64,000 nt of DNA from G963675935 sp963823895. GTDB taxonomy: Bacteria > Planctomycetota > Planctomycetia > Pirellulales > Thermoguttaceae. Where the stretch lies: positions 496,001-560,000 of the forward strand of contig CAWGNG010000026.1 in the NCBI GenBank assembly GCA_963823895.1, read 5' to 3'. Below are positions 52,940 through 61,221 of this stretch, one piece after another (position 1 is the stretch's first letter; each line of letters starts with the position of its first letter). Position numbers and translations under genes: made by a program. The notes under the pieces were generated by a model. It saw nothing but the letters and a program-made list of their open reading frames with translations, was not told the origin of the DNA and did not search any database.

Positions 52940-54313
52940 CTATTTTGGCAGCCGGCCGCGATACGCCCAAAGTCCCAATGCCGGATTGCTGACGTAATAA
53001 ATCCGCTCGCCATCGGGCAAGTCGTTCCAACCGTCGCGTAGCGCCTTGGGATTGTAGCGGGCCAGCATCGGCGGCAACTCGGCGTAGCGATAGCCGACCG
53101 ATTCGATCTCTTCGCGGCTGAGTTCGCCCGGACAGTAGGTGATGGTGAATCGCCCCTCCGACGATCCGTGGATCATGTGGGAAGCGGCGGAGAGATTCTG
53201 CGGCAAGTCGTCGGTCTGCTCGACGAACCGCATGATCTCGGGCGTCGTTCGATATCCGTACTTTCGCACGAGGCGGTCGATTTCGGCATCCTCGCCGAAC
53301 GTGCCGACGCCGGGGGCGAGCACAACCAACTCGCCGCCGTCGGCCACCGCCATCCGCGTGCGATAGATCGCCTTGTTGCCTAGCCACGTGCTATGGAACT
53401 CCTCCGGATCGAGCCAGACGACAACCTTTCGCGGCGGTTCTTCCAGGATTACGAAGTTGACCTCAACCGACAAAGCTGCCGCTTGTTGGAAACAGTCGCC
53501 ATTGTCGCCGATGAACAGTCCGCGAACCGCCAGGCCGCAGTGGGGCAGAAATTCCTGTCTGTCAGAGCGTCCCGCTTCCGCCCGGCAGACAGGAATGTCT
53601 GCCCCACCAGATGAATGGACCGGCCCTGCTTCACCATCTTCGCGCGGACCGATAACTGTCAGCACGAAGACGGCCGGCAGATGCGGACAGAAGTGGGCCT
53701 GGGCGTAGTTCAGGATGCGGCGGACGGGCGTGTCGGCTCGGCCCATGATCCGCTCCATGCCGTACGAGGCGGCGATGAAGTGGCTCTCGTTAATCCCCTG
53801 CGACCCGCCCACGCCGACGAACAGGTTCTTGTTGTGGTTGGCCATGCCGATCACTTCGTGCGGCACGACCTGCCCGATCGAGAGAATCAGATCGTGCCGG
53901 CCTTCCCAGACGAGCCGGTTCAACTCGACCGGCCAGGGCTTGCGCCAGATGCCCTCGGTTGCCCGCGCGACGAACTCGGCCGGGACTTCGCCGATGGTGA
54001 GCACGTCGCGCCGCCAATCGTGTACGCGGAACAGCCGCTTCGGCACGCCGGGGAACATTGCGTCCAACTGGCCGTCGGACATGGGGGCGTGTGTGCCCAG
54101 CGCCGGCAGAATGTCGGTCAGCCGATCGCCCAGATAATCGTATGCGAAGCAGGTCAGCGGGCCGGCCATGCTGTTCGGCCGCGTAAAATCGGGCGGAATC
54201 GCCAGCACCCGCCGCCGCGGCTCCAGCCGGCGAAGCGTCGCGATCAAGGCCGCCCGCAGGTCTTCGGGAGTCAGGTCGTTCGTGGGCGAGCCTTGAGCGT
54301 AGTACGTTGCCAT
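52940..54313 (-). CDS. LarA-like (lactate racemase domain) protein with a repeat insert
   Basis: The product has 457 residues of the LarA/DUF2088 family, which contains nickel-pincer-dependent racemases and relatives. Visible blocks are LAIPPDFTRPNSMAGPLTCFAYDYL, ALGTHAPMSDGQLDAMFPGVP, VVPHEVIGMANHNKNLFVGVGG and GLFIGDNGDCFQQAAALSVEVNF. Between VIGPREDG and LAVRGLFIG an extra 35-residue segment (ADIPVCRAEAGRSDRQEFLP) comes from a family-A palindrome. No pincer-synthesis genes are nearby, so the true substrate is uncertain. Confidence 0.8.
   Translation of the reverse strand: MATYYAQGSPTNDLTPEDLRAALIATLRRLEPRRRVLAIPPDFTRPNSMAGPLTCFAYDYLGDRLTDILPALGTHAPMSDGQLDAMFPGVPKRLFRVHDWRRDVLTIGEVPAEFVARATEGIWRKPWPVELNRLVWEGRHDLILSIGQVVPHEVIGMANHNKNLFVGVGGSQGINESHFIAASYGMERIMGRADTPVRRILNYAQAHFCPHLPAVFVLTVIGPREDGEAGPVHSSGGADIPVCRAEAGRSDRQEFLPHCGLAVRGLFIGDNGDCFQQAAALSVEVNFVILEEPPRKVVVWLDPEEFHSTWLGNKAIYRTRMAVADGGELVVLAPGVGTFGEDAEIDRLVRKYGYRTTPEIMRFVEQTDDLPQNLSAASHMIHGSSEGRFTITYCPGELSREEIESVGYRYAELPPMLARYNPKALRDGWNDLPDGERIYYVSNPALGLWAYRGRLPK
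53540..53607. repeat. 68-bp palindromic element, family A, copy 2, inside the larA-like gene
   Basis: The arms 53540-53563 and 53584-53607 have exactly the same lengths and 20-bp spacing as copy 1 at 340-407. The right arms of both read GGCAGACAGGAATGTCTGCC then CCAC. It is read in frame on the minus strand. Confidence 0.85.
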
Positions 54314-54340
54314 TTGCCGAGACGCCGGAGGTCGAACCGT

Positions 54341-55870
54341 TTACTTGGCCACAACTATACGGTACTGCGGCCTGGGCGTGCTCGTCAAGCCGCCATCGGC
54401 GTCGAGCACGGCCGTCTTGCCCTCCAAGTGGTACGGAAACGGCTTTCCCGTCATCGGATTGAGCGGAATCGGAACCTGCTTGATCGCGTCGAGCGTCGGC
54501 GGCAGTTGGCCGTTGTGGGCGGCAGCGTAGATCCGCAGGGCCTCGATGCAGCGAACCGCCGCCAGTTGACGTTCCGTTCGCGCGAACGCCGACATGGCGA
54601 TGGAGACATGGGGCAGCAACGTGCGGGCGAAAGGAACAATCTCCCGCTTCATGAGGGCCGGGAGTTCTCGCTCCGTCCGCGACATTCCTTCGGCCGCCTG
54701 CGGATAGGGTAAGTGCCACCATTGAAAGAACTCATCCCGAATCGCGTCACAGATGTCCAGCGAATAGAGCAGGACGACTTGCGCCGGCGGCATGGAGTCA
54801 AGCTCTGTTTGCGAGTAGCCTGCGGCCAGAAGTGCGGCCTTTGCTCTCGGGGCCTCGGCGAGAGCGTGTGAAAGCGTCTTTGCAATCTCCTTCGCCCGTT
54901 GCTTGTCGGACGCCCGAGAGCGTGCGAAGTCATCCTCGTACCCGACCAATTCTGAGACGACTTTTCGCAGAACGTGGTCCCATTGCTCCGGCACGTACTG
55001 GGTGTGCCGAAGCGTTTGCAGCTCGGGCCATTGCAGATAGAGCCCGTCATACTCGGCTTCGATCGACGTCTGTGGATCAATCAGCGGCGACGGCAATTCC
55101 GTAAGGCTCCAGTACAGATTTGGCGATCCCGCTTGTTGGCAGAGCGCCAGCACCTGATCGTTCATCATGTTGGCAATTGCCAGGCCATTGAGACCACTAA
55201 CCAGGAAAGGCTGCTTGGCCACGTGGCGAGCCATGCCGTAGCCGGTTTGCAGCGAGGTGATGGCCTCGTCGAACTTCCGTTCCGCGATCTGCAACCTTGC
55301 CCGCAGAGCCACGATACGAGCCATATTGCGAAACTCCTGCACCTCGGGCAGCAATATCTCGAACACGTGGCCTTGCCGCAACGGCACGTCCCAATTGCAG
55401 TGCTCGCGCCGTACAGCCAGTTCAAGTTGGCTTCTCACCGATCCGCCGAACGCATCGGCGAGTTTTCGTACGCGCTCGCGTGGCAGCTTATCGAGCGGCG
55501 TTTCCAGCCATTCCTCAAAATGGGTAAAACCACTGGGCGACTCGTTTTTGTTGAACCTGTCGAGCGCCTCATTCTGCATGTCCTTCCAAATTTCCATGTG
55601 ACGCACAAGTGCCTTCATATAGAGGGGCACGGCGTCGCCGGGCGTGCTTTCGAGGAACGTCGGCAACAGGTGATACTTCAGCGCCGGTTTTGGCGCCGCC
55701 GCCGGGTGAATCGTGAGCGAGACAACCTCGATCGCGGGCTTTGCCGATTCGGCCCCTTTTTTCGACTTGCCGTTCTTGGCCGCCGCATCGGCTGCTTCAA
55801 CCGATGATGTAATCACCATCACTGCGAACGCGAGGCCGAACGATACCGCAAGAGTTGAACGTCTTTTCAT
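54341..55870 (-). CDS. Secreted protein of unknown function
   Basis: The product has 509 residues with a signal peptide (TLAVSFGLAFAVMVITSSVEA). After a short Lys-rich linker (NGKSKKGAESAKP) the protein is mostly helical, with LLPTFLESTPGDAVPLYMKAL, ARLQIAERKFDEAITSLQTGYGMARHV and a C-terminal globular part (LRIYAAAHNGQLPPTLDAI...GKPFPYHLEGKTAVLDADG) similar in style to the end of pilin-like DUF1559 proteins. It is last in a minus-strand group with an ECF sigma factor and a membrane protein. The family was not recognised. Confidence 0.7.
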   Translation of the reverse strand: MKRRSTLAVSFGLAFAVMVITSSVEAADAAAKNGKSKKGAESAKPAIEVVSLTIHPAAAPKPALKYHLLPTFLESTPGDAVPLYMKALVRHMEIWKDMQNEALDRFNKNESPSGFTHFEEWLETPLDKLPRERVRKLADAFGGSVRSQLELAVRREHCNWDVPLRQGHVFEILLPEVQEFRNMARIVALRARLQIAERKFDEAITSLQTGYGMARHVAKQPFLVSGLNGLAIANMMNDQVLALCQQAGSPNLYWSLTELPSPLIDPQTSIEAEYDGLYLQWPELQTLRHTQYVPEQWDHVLRKVVSELVGYEDDFARSRASDKQRAKEIAKTLSHALAEAPRAKAALLAAGYSQTELDSMPPAQVVLLYSLDICDAIRDEFFQWWHLPYPQAAEGMSRTERELPALMKREIVPFARTLLPHVSIAMSAFARTERQLAAVRCIEALRIYAAAHNGQLPPTLDAIKQVPIPLNPMTGKPFPYHLEGKTAVLDADGGLTSTPRPQYRIVVAK

Positions 55871-55886
55871 GGAAACCTCCTATTCT

Positions 55887-56366
55887 TCAACCGTTTGGGT
55901 TGTCGAGGAATTGTTTGAGCAGATTCCGATGCGTCTCTTCGTGGGGCACGGCGGGAGCGCCGGGGACGAAATGCCCGGGCGATTCTGGCAGGGCGTCGAT
56001 GCCCTTTTCCAGCACCAGCCGGTACAAACGCCGGTTCTCCCAGGGCGACGGCGGCGAGGCATCGACGCGAACGTCAACGGCCGCCGGCACATCCGCCATC
56101 AAGACGTTGTCCGATCGTTCGACGAGCTGCGGCTTCTTGCTCGTGCCCCAGAGGATGGCGAAAGTCGCTGCCACAAATAGCGACGCGGCGGTGGCCATCG
56201 GCCAGATCTTTGCGGCAAGTCGACGCCGCGGCGAGCCTCGACTCGCCGCATTCCTGCCCGCCAGAAACATCAGCCGGTCGCGATCGATGCCGCTTGCTAC
56301 GGGCGTCAGGCTGGAAAGCGCCGCCTCGATCGCCGCCAACTCGTCGTTCAGTCGTTCTTGGGACAT
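55887..56366 (-). CDS. Single-pass membrane protein, putative anti-sigma factor
   Basis: The product has 159 residues with a cytosolic N-terminus of about 55 residues, one membrane helix (WPMATAASLFVAATFAILWG) and an extracytoplasmic domain of about 80 residues. The start overlaps the ECF sigma gene by 19 bp. Size, topology and position fit a membrane anti-sigma factor. No zinc-finger motif is seen, so this remains an inference. Confidence 0.6.
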   Translation of the reverse strand: MSQERLNDELAAIEAALSSLTPVASGIDRDRLMFLAGRNAASRGSPRRRLAAKIWPMATAASLFVAATFAILWGTSKKPQLVERSDNVLMADVPAAVDVRVDASPPSPWENRRLYRLVLEKGIDALPESPGHFVPGAPAVPHEETHRNLLKQFLDNPNG

Positions 56367-56866
56367 AGCGTCCTCAGTTTCTCTCGCAAGGCCGACAGCG
56401 CCGCTTCGTAGCGTCGATGGGCGGCGCTGTCGGAAACGCCCACCAACTTACCGATCTGTTGAAACGTCAAGCCGCCCCAAATCCGGGCGACCACCACTTC
56501 GCGCAGTTTGATGGAAAGCGATTCCAAAGCGGCCGCCGCCACGTCGGCGTCGAGCCGATCGCCGGCCGATCGCTCGAACGCCGAACGATCGCCCACCGCG
56601 GCAGTCTCATGCCGCCGCCGCCTTTGCGACGAACGCCACGCCGTGATCGCCCTGTTGCGCACCACGCGATACAACCACGCCGCCGGATCGTCCGGCAACC
56701 GCGGCTGGCCGGCCAATTCGATCAGCGACTCCTGCACGACGTCTTCCGCACAGTCGCACCATTGCCGCGCGAACAACTCCAAAGGCGCGGCATAGCGATC
56801 GAACAGCCGCCCGAGCAACTCGGGCGTCGGCCAATCGCCGGCGTTGGGATCGTTGTCGTTCACCAT
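56348..56866 (-). CDS. ECF RNA polymerase sigma factor
   Basis: The ATG at 56866 gives 172 residues. Region 2 includes LLGRLFDRYAAPLELFARQWCDCAEDVVQESLIELA and PAAWLYRVVRNRAITAWRSSQRRRRHE. Region 4 is LREVVVARIWGGLTFQQIGKLVGVSDSAAHRRYEAALSALRE. It is divergent from hydE and upstream of a putative membrane anti-sigma factor and a secreted protein, which are likely its regulon. The alternative start at 56884 adds six residues. Confidence 0.88.
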   Translation of the reverse strand: MVNDNDPNAGDWPTPELLGRLFDRYAAPLELFARQWCDCAEDVVQESLIELAGQPRLPDDPAAWLYRVVRNRAITAWRSSQRRRRHETAAVGDRSAFERSAGDRLDADVAAAALESLSIKLREVVVARIWGGLTFQQIGKLVGVSDSAAHRRYEAALSALREKLRTLCPKND

Positions 56867-56989
56867 GATTAAGACGCCGGCCAACGCGGCTTATCCCGCG
56901 ACTGCCAACCGCTTGCGGTTTCGCAGACGCTGGACGATAAAGTGTCCACCCATACGGAGGGGGAATGCCTTTTGCCGGCAATTCCGAGT

Positions 56990-56995
56990 ATAATT
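56990..56995 (+). promoter_or_regulatory. -10 element of the hydE promoter
   Basis: TATAAT lies 15 bp before the hydE ATG, in an AT-rich patch of the 144-bp divergent gap (56867-57010). No credible -35 is visible at the normal distance. The transcript would have almost no leader, and no ribosome site is seen before the ATG. Confidence 0.4.
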
Positions 56996-57010
56996 ACACG
57001 ATTACGAAAC

Positions 57011-58249
57011 ATGCAACGCAACGAAATCCTCGATTGGCTTCGTGAGAGCGACCCCGCGAGACTTGACGACCTCTGGCGGCTTGCCGACCAGACGCGGCAG
57101 GAGTTCGTCGGTGGCGAGGTGCATTTGCGCGGGCTGATCGAGTTGTCGAACTACTGCGTGCGGCTGTGCGGCTACTGCGGACTTCGTGCGGGCAACGCAG
57201 CCCTGCGGCGCTACCGGATGTCGGATGACGAAGTGCTGCAATGCGTGCGGAAGGCCGTCCAATTCGGCTATGGAACCGTCGTGTTGCAATCCGGCGAAGA
57301 CCCCGAATTGACCCGCCAACGCATCGCCGGGCTCGTACGACGCATCAAGGCCGATACCGCGCTGGCCGTGACGTTGAGCCTTGGCGAACGCGACGACGAC
57401 GAGCTGGCCGCCTGGCGCGAAGCGGGGGCAGATCGGTACTTGCTCCGCTTTGAAACCTCGAACCGCGCGCTCTATGAGCGAATCCATCCACCGCGGGCAA
57501 AGGAGCCACAACAGGAACAGGGGGGCAGACATTCTTGTCTGCCTGGAAGTGCTGAGCCATTGGCTGGCAGACAGGAATGTCTGCCCCACTGTTCGTCAGG
57601 CAGACAGGAACGCCTGCCCCACCGCAGAATGGCGATTCTCGCCACGCTCGCGCGGCTTGGATACGAAGTCGGCAGCGGCGTGATGATCGGCATTCCCGGC
57701 CAGACTTACGACGATCTGGCCGACGACATCGAGTGGTTCGCCCGGCTCGATCTCGACATGATCGGCGTCGGGCCGTACTTGCCGCATCCCGATACGCCGC
57801 TGGCCGACCGCGACGCTTGGCCTCCGGCTCCCGACTGTCAACAAGTGCCGGCCAGCGAGGAGATGACGTACAAAGTAATCGCTTTGACCCGCTTGACGTG
57901 TCCGCGGACGAACATTCCCGCCACCACCGCACTGGCCACGTTGAACCGGCACGAGGGCCGCGAGTTGGGGCTCGTGCGGGGGGCCAACATTTTGATGCCC
58001 AACCTCACGCCCACAAAATACCGTGCCCTGTACGAAATTTACCCCGATAAGGCGTGTATTGCCGAAAGCGGCGAGGCGTGCCATCATTGTTTGAGCGGGC
58101 GGATCGCCGCCCTCGGCCGCCAGGTCGGCCAAGGACGCGGCGACTCGCCCAATCGCGAAATACGGCTGTTATCGCCGGACACCGGTCGTACTCCTCACGC
58201 TCCGCGTGAGGAAAAAACGGGGGCCGATTCAGCCTCACGCGGAGCGTGA
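57011..58249 (+). CDS. hydE: [FeFe]-hydrogenase maturation radical SAM protein HydE, with repeat inserts
   Basis: HydE is a radical SAM enzyme that helps build the H-cluster of [FeFe]-hydrogenases. The ATG at 57011 gives 412 residues. The SAM cluster motif is CX3CX2C (Cys49, Cys53, Cys56 in YCVRLCGYCGLR). FGYGTVVLQSGEDPELT and GVMIGIPGQTYDDLADDIEWF follow, then the second-cluster motif CIAESGEACHHC with the spacing seen in Thermotoga HydE. An insert of about 40 residues between IHPP and RRMAILATLARLGYEVGSG is encoded by a three-arm family-A palindrome. The last 25 residues come from a family-D palindrome that also supplies the stop. Without them the length is normal (about 350). The hydG gene follows. 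Confidence 0.93.
   Translation: MQRNEILDWLRESDPARLDDLWRLADQTRQEFVGGEVHLRGLIELSNYCVRLCGYCGLRAGNAALRRYRMSDDEVLQCVRKAVQFGYGTVVLQSGEDPELTRQRIAGLVRRIKADTALAVTLSLGERDDDELAAWREAGADRYLLRFETSNRALYERIHPPRAKEPQQEQGGRHSCLPGSAEPLAGRQECLPHCSSGRQERLPHRRMAILATLARLGYEVGSGVMIGIPGQTYDDLADDIEWFARLDLDMIGVGPYLPHPDTPLADRDAWPPAPDCQQVPASEEMTYKVIALTRLTCPRTNIPATTALATLNRHEGRELGLVRGANILMPNLTPTKYRALYEIYPDKACIAESGEACHHCLSGRIAALGRQVGQGRGDSPNREIRLLSPDTGRTPHAPREEKTGADSASRGA
57520..57622. repeat. Three-arm palindromic element, family A, copy 3, inside hydE
   Basis: Arms lie at 57520-57543 (GGGGCAGACATTCTTGTCTG), 57566-57589 (GGCAGACAGGAATGTCTGCC then CCAC) and 57599-57622 (a diverged third arm). It is read in frame on the plus strand, encoding short repeats such as GRHSCLP, GRQECLPH and GRQERLPH. 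Confidence 0.85.
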
Positions 58250-58257
58250 GGAGTACG
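58187..58257. repeat. Palindromic element, family D, copy 2, at the hydE stop
   Basis: CGTACTCCTCACGCTCCGCG (58187-58206, continuing TGAGG) and its complement at 58233-58257 form a 25-bp-arm stem. The hydE TGA (58247-58249) lies in the right arm. The related copy is at 25360-25426. Confidence 0.8.
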
Positions 58258-58294
58258 GCCCCGCCGCCACGATTTGGAAAGTGAGATTTGAGAA

Positions 58295-59718
58295 ATGCCC
58301 CTGGCGATCGAAAAAGCGAAACTCAGCCGAAGCGGCTTCGATTTTATCGACGACGAGCGTCTGCACAAACTGCTGCAATGCCCGGCGGACGCGGGAGTGG
58401 TGCGCGACGTGATCGCCAAGAGCCTATCGAAGCAGCCCCTTTCGGTCGAGGAGACCGCCGCGTTGCTGGCGGCCGGCGAGCCGGAACTGCTCGAGCAGAT
58501 CTTCGACGCCGCCCGGCAACTGAAACGCGACGTTTACGGCAACCGCATCGTGCTGTTCGCCCCCGTCTATATCGGCAACAACTGCACGAACGACTGCCTC
58601 TATTGCGCTTTTCGCCGCTCGAACAGGACGGAGATTCGCCGCACCTTGGACGCGGACGAAATCCGCCAGCAGGTGTTGGCATTGGAGAACAAGGGGCACA
58701 AGCGGCTGATCCTCGTCTTCGGCGAGCATCCGGACTACGACGCCCGCTTCATGGCCGAGTGCGTGCAACACGTCTACGCCACCACCACCGCGCGGGGCAA
58801 CATCCGCCGCGTCAACCTGAACGCCGCCCCGTTGGATCACGACGGCTATCGCATCGTCAAGGCCGCCGGCATCGGAACGTATCAGATCTTCCAGGAGACC
58901 TACCACCACGAAACCTATCGCCGCGTTCACCCGAAGAACACCAACAAGGCCAACTACCTCTGGCGGCTCGACGGCGTCGCCCGCGCAATGGAGGCCGACT
59001 GCGACAACGTCGGCATCGGCGCCCTGTTCGGCCTGTACGACTGGCGATTCGAGGTGCTCGGGCTGGTGAGCCACGCCTTGCACCTGCAAAAGCACTACAA
59101 CGTCGGGCCGCACACGATCAGTTTTCCGCGGCTGCGGCCGGCGTGCGGCGTGAAGCTCGACGAAACGCGTCTGGTCGGCGACGACAACTTCAAGCGGCTG
59201 GTGGCGATCCTGCGTTTGGCGGCCCCGTATACGGGCCTGATTTGCACCGCCCGCGAGCCGCCCGCGCTGCGCGCGAAATTCTCGGCTTCGGCGTTTCGCA
59301 GATCGACGCCGGCAGCCGCATCGAGATCGGCGGCTACACCGAAGTGGGCGACGCCCAGGTCATGGAGATCGAGCAGTTCGAACTCGGCGACATCCGCCCG
59401 CTGGACGATGTCGTCCGCGAGTTGCTGATCGACGGTTACATCCCCAGCTTTTGCACCGCCTGCTATCGGCTCGGGCGGACCGGCGAGCAGTTCATGGAGT
59501 ACGCGATACCGGGCTTCATCCAGAACTTCTGCACGCCCAACGCGCTGAGCACGCTGATGGAGTACTTGGTCGATTACGCCTCGCCGGAAACCCGTCGGGC
59601 GGGCCAGGCGGCCGTGCGCCGCGAACTCGAAAAACTGCCGGACGGCGAGCGAAAGCGCCTGCTGCTGGATCGCTTGCGGCGAATTTCCGAAACCGAGGAG
59701 CGAGATCTGTTCTTCTGA
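58295..59718 (+). CDS. hydG: [FeFe]-hydrogenase maturation radical SAM protein HydG, with a frameshift
   Basis: HydG splits tyrosine to supply CO and cyanide to the H-cluster. The SAM motif is CX3CX2C (Cys97, Cys101, Cys104 in NNCTNDCLYC), followed by LILVFGEHPDYDARFM, YQIFQETYHHETYRRVHP and PHTISFPRLRPA. The first frame fails after TAREPPALR. The next frame continues EILGFGVSQIDAGSRIEIGGYTE and carries the C-terminal cluster motif CX2CX22C (FCTACYRLG...NFC), which distinguishes HydG from ThiH. A single lost base at about 59269-59275 joins the pieces into about 474 residues, the normal length. It follows hydE by 45 bp and precedes aspA. Confidence 0.93.
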
Positions 59719-59732
59719 GAATGTCTGCTCCG

Positions 59733-59790
59733 TTTAGCCCCGGCGTCCACGCCGGGAACACCGCCAACGCCGCGCAGACGCGGCGGCTAG
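59733..59790. repeat. Short inverted motifs between hydG and aspA
   Basis: TTTAGCCCCGGCGTCCACGC then CGGG, and CGCGCAGACGCGGCGGCTA, are two small hairpins in the 89-bp gap. They are open in the aspA frame and make the upstream ATG at 59721 look like a start. The TTTAGCC...CGTCCACGC motif also occurs in recQ at about 31602-31622. Confidence 0.6.
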
Positions 59791-59807
59791 ACAATGTACA
59801 CGTACCG

Positions 59808-61221
59808 ATGACCCAATACCGCCGCGAAACTGATCTGCTGGGCACCCGCGACGTCCCTGCCGACGCCCTGTGGGGAATCCACACGCTGCGGGCGATCGAG
59901 AACTTCCCGCTGGCCAATCGGCCGGTCCATCGCCGGCTGGTCCGTGCTTTCGGCGCGGTCAAACTGGCCGCGGCACGGACCAACCATGAACTGGGCCATT
60001 GGGACGACGCCAGGTACGCCACCATCGAAACCGCCTGCCGGGAAATGATCGCCGGAACGCTCGGCCAGCACATTGTCGTCGATGCCCTGCAGGGCGGGGC
60101 GGGCACTTCCACCAATATGAACGTCAACGAGGTGCTGGCCAACCGCGCCCTGCAAATCCTCGGCCGGCCGCTGGGCGATTACCAGACCGTCAATCCGCAC
60201 GACAACATCAACTTGCACCAATCGACCAACGACGTATATCCTACCGCACTGCGAGTCGCGGCCATCTTCGCCCTGCACGATCTGGAACGCAACGTGATCG
60301 CCCTGTTGGAGGCGTTTCAGGCGAAGGAGAAGCAATTTGCCGGCGTGGTCAAGATCGGCCGCACCGAGTTGCAAGACGCCGTGCTCGTGACGCTCGGCCG
60401 CGAGATGGCCGCCTACGCCGAGGCGATCGCCCGCGACCGCTGGCGAATCTACAAGTGCGAAGAGCGTCTGCGCGTGGTAAACCTCGGCGGCACCGCCATC
60501 GGCACCGGGCTCGGCGCGCCGCGGCAGTACATCTTCCGCGTCGTCGAACATCTGCGGCAAATCACCGGCCTCGGTCTCGCGCGGGCCGAGAATCTGATCG
60601 AGGCGACGCAAAACGCCGACGCCTTCATTGAAGTCAGCGGCATTCTCCGCACGTTGGCCGCGAACCTCTTGAAGATTTCCAACGACCTGCAACTGTTGTC
60701 CTCTGGCCCGTATGCCGGGCTGGGCGAAATCCGCCTGCCGCCGCGTCAGGCCGGCTCGTCGATCATGCCCGGCAAGGTCAACCCGGTGATTCCCGAGGCC
60801 GTGGCCCAGGCCGCCATTGCCATAAGCGGATACGATCTAATGATTTTGCAGGCCGTCGGCGGCGGCAATCTCGAATTGAGCCAGTTCCTGCCGCTGGTGG
60901 CCGACAGCCTGCTCACCTCGCTCGACCTGCTCGACAACGCCTGCGACATTTTCGCGCGGCATTGCGTGGCGGGAATCGAGGCCGATGAACACCGTTGCCG
61001 GCAGAACGTCCGCAACAGCACCGCCTTGTTGACCGCGCTGGTTGATGCGATCGGCTACGATGCGGCCGAGCGACTCGCCGCGGAAGCCGCCGCATCGCCC
61101 GCGCCCATCGACATCCGCCAGTTGGCGATCGACCGCGCACTGCTCGAGCGCCGAACAGTTCGACGAGTTGACTTCGCCCGAGCGGGTGACGAAATTGGGA
61201 AGCGAATCGGTTGGGAAATGA
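59808..61221 (+). CDS. aspA: Aspartate ammonia-lyase, with a frameshift near its C-terminus
   Basis: AspA releases ammonia from aspartate, giving fumarate. The ATG at 59808 gives YRRETDLLGTRDVPADALWGIHTLRAIENFP, then GGAGTSTNMNVNEVLANRAL, NLHQSTNDVYPTALR and the fumarate-lyase signature GSSIMPGKVNPV. The plain frame runs on into the next gene. From 61150, however, the neighbouring frame reads AEQFDELTSPERVTKLG and stops at 61219-61221, overlapping the hydF ATG (ATGA at 61218). A two-base loss near 61148 in a CG context therefore hides the true end. The protein would have about 471 residues. aspA is found in hydrogenase-maturation clusters of other anaerobes, where it may supply ammonium or nitrogen for the H-cluster bridge. 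Confidence 0.9.
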
